Shown: positions 5,591-5,734 of the stretch, piece by piece | Numbering within the stretch: the stretch's first letter is position 1 | How the letters are laid out: every line of letters starts with the position of its first letter | DNA from: an uncultured Lachnospiraceae bacterium | GTDB lineage: Bacteria > Bacillota > Clostridia > Lachnospirales > Lachnospiraceae | Direction of reading: 5' to 3' | DNA: 5,734 nt | NCBI GenBank assembly: GCA_900553305.1 | Contig: USDI01000153.1 | Coordinates: 1-5,734, forward strand | Translations under genes and position numbers: made by a program | The notes under the pieces: generated by a model | Databases searched by the model: none | What the model was told of the DNA's origin: nothing | The model's input: the letters and a program-made list of their open reading frames with translations, nothing else

Positions 5591-5734
5591 ATGAAAAAAG
5601 CACCATTTATCAGTAAAGAAAGAGCACAGGAAATTAATCAAGAGTTCCCTACTCCATTTTATCTTTATGATGAAAAGGGAATCCGTGAGAACGCGCAGGC
5701 TGTGAAGGAAGCATTTGCATGGAATCCGGGCTTC
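5591..5734 (+). CDS. lysA: Diaminopimelate decarboxylase LysA, N-terminal part (cut by window end)
   Basis: The 48 visible residues include FPTPFYLYDEKGIRENAQAV (19-38) and end AFAWNPGF. This matches the start of PLP-dependent diaminopimelate decarboxylases, where the substrate-barrel N-terminus PxPFYLYD precedes a strand carrying the PLP-binding lysine. That lysine should lie just beyond the window. The enzyme removes CO2 from meso-diaminopimelate to give L-lysine, the last step of lysine synthesis, in the cytoplasm. The ATG at 5591 has AAGGA (5579-5583) 7 bases upstream, and a coding frame enters in the same direction from the regulator gene 4 bases earlier, so both are probably one transcript from the promoter at 4780. 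A related group-IV decarboxylase (such as carboxynorspermidine decarboxylase) cannot be fully excluded from 48 residues, but LysA fits best. Confidence 0.88.
   Translation, partial: MKKAPFISKERAQEINQEFPTPFYLYDEKGIRENAQAVKEAFAWNPGF

Overview
The window reads as chromosomal DNA of a Gram-positive, Clostridia-type bacterium, most likely a Lachnospiraceae member. I base this on the moderate GC content, the strong purine-rich Shine-Dalgarno sites, the compact same-strand layout and the flavour of the protein sequences (Sir2-like protein, HisH/HisF, Ung, TrmB-type regulator, LysA). This is inference from recognition, not from a search. Every supported gene is on the + strand, and I see no RNA gene, insertion sequence, CRISPR array or phage gene.

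Layout. Positions 2-602 hold the end of a Sir2-like (NAD-dependent deacylase-like) gene, cut by the window edge and broken by an apparent one-base frameshift between about 220 and 241. Positions 648-2621 encode a 657-residue single-pass membrane protein that I cannot name: a long acidic, probably disordered cytoplasmic part with three lysine-rich tracts, one membrane helix near residues 466-487, and an outside domain of about 170 residues. Its stop codon overlaps the start of hisH (ATGA). hisH (2618-3238) and hisF (3240-4001) follow and encode the two subunits of imidazole glycerol phosphate synthase, both with intact catalytic residues. After an 89-base gap comes ung (4091-4768, uracil-DNA glycosylase).

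The 97-base gap at 4769-4865 carries the clearest regulatory signal: a near-consensus sigma-A promoter (TTGACA, 17-base spacer, TATAGT) whose -10 box lies inside the left arm of a perfect 18-base inverted repeat. This promoter should drive a TrmB-family regulator (4866-5522) and the adjoining lysA (5591 to the window end, diaminopimelate decarboxylase). The regulator also appears frameshifted: the 21 residues after its stop, read in the +1 frame, look like the natural C-terminus and end 4 bases before lysA.

How the genes may work together: HisH and HisF make one enzyme complex, and the upstream membrane protein is translationally coupled to it for unknown reasons. The TrmB-like protein probably controls its own operon with lysA through the palindrome. 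There is no room for a lysine riboswitch in front of lysA. Two apparent +1 frameshifts in 5.7 kb mean either an error-prone assembly or real gene decay, and this must be settled before either gene is interpreted.
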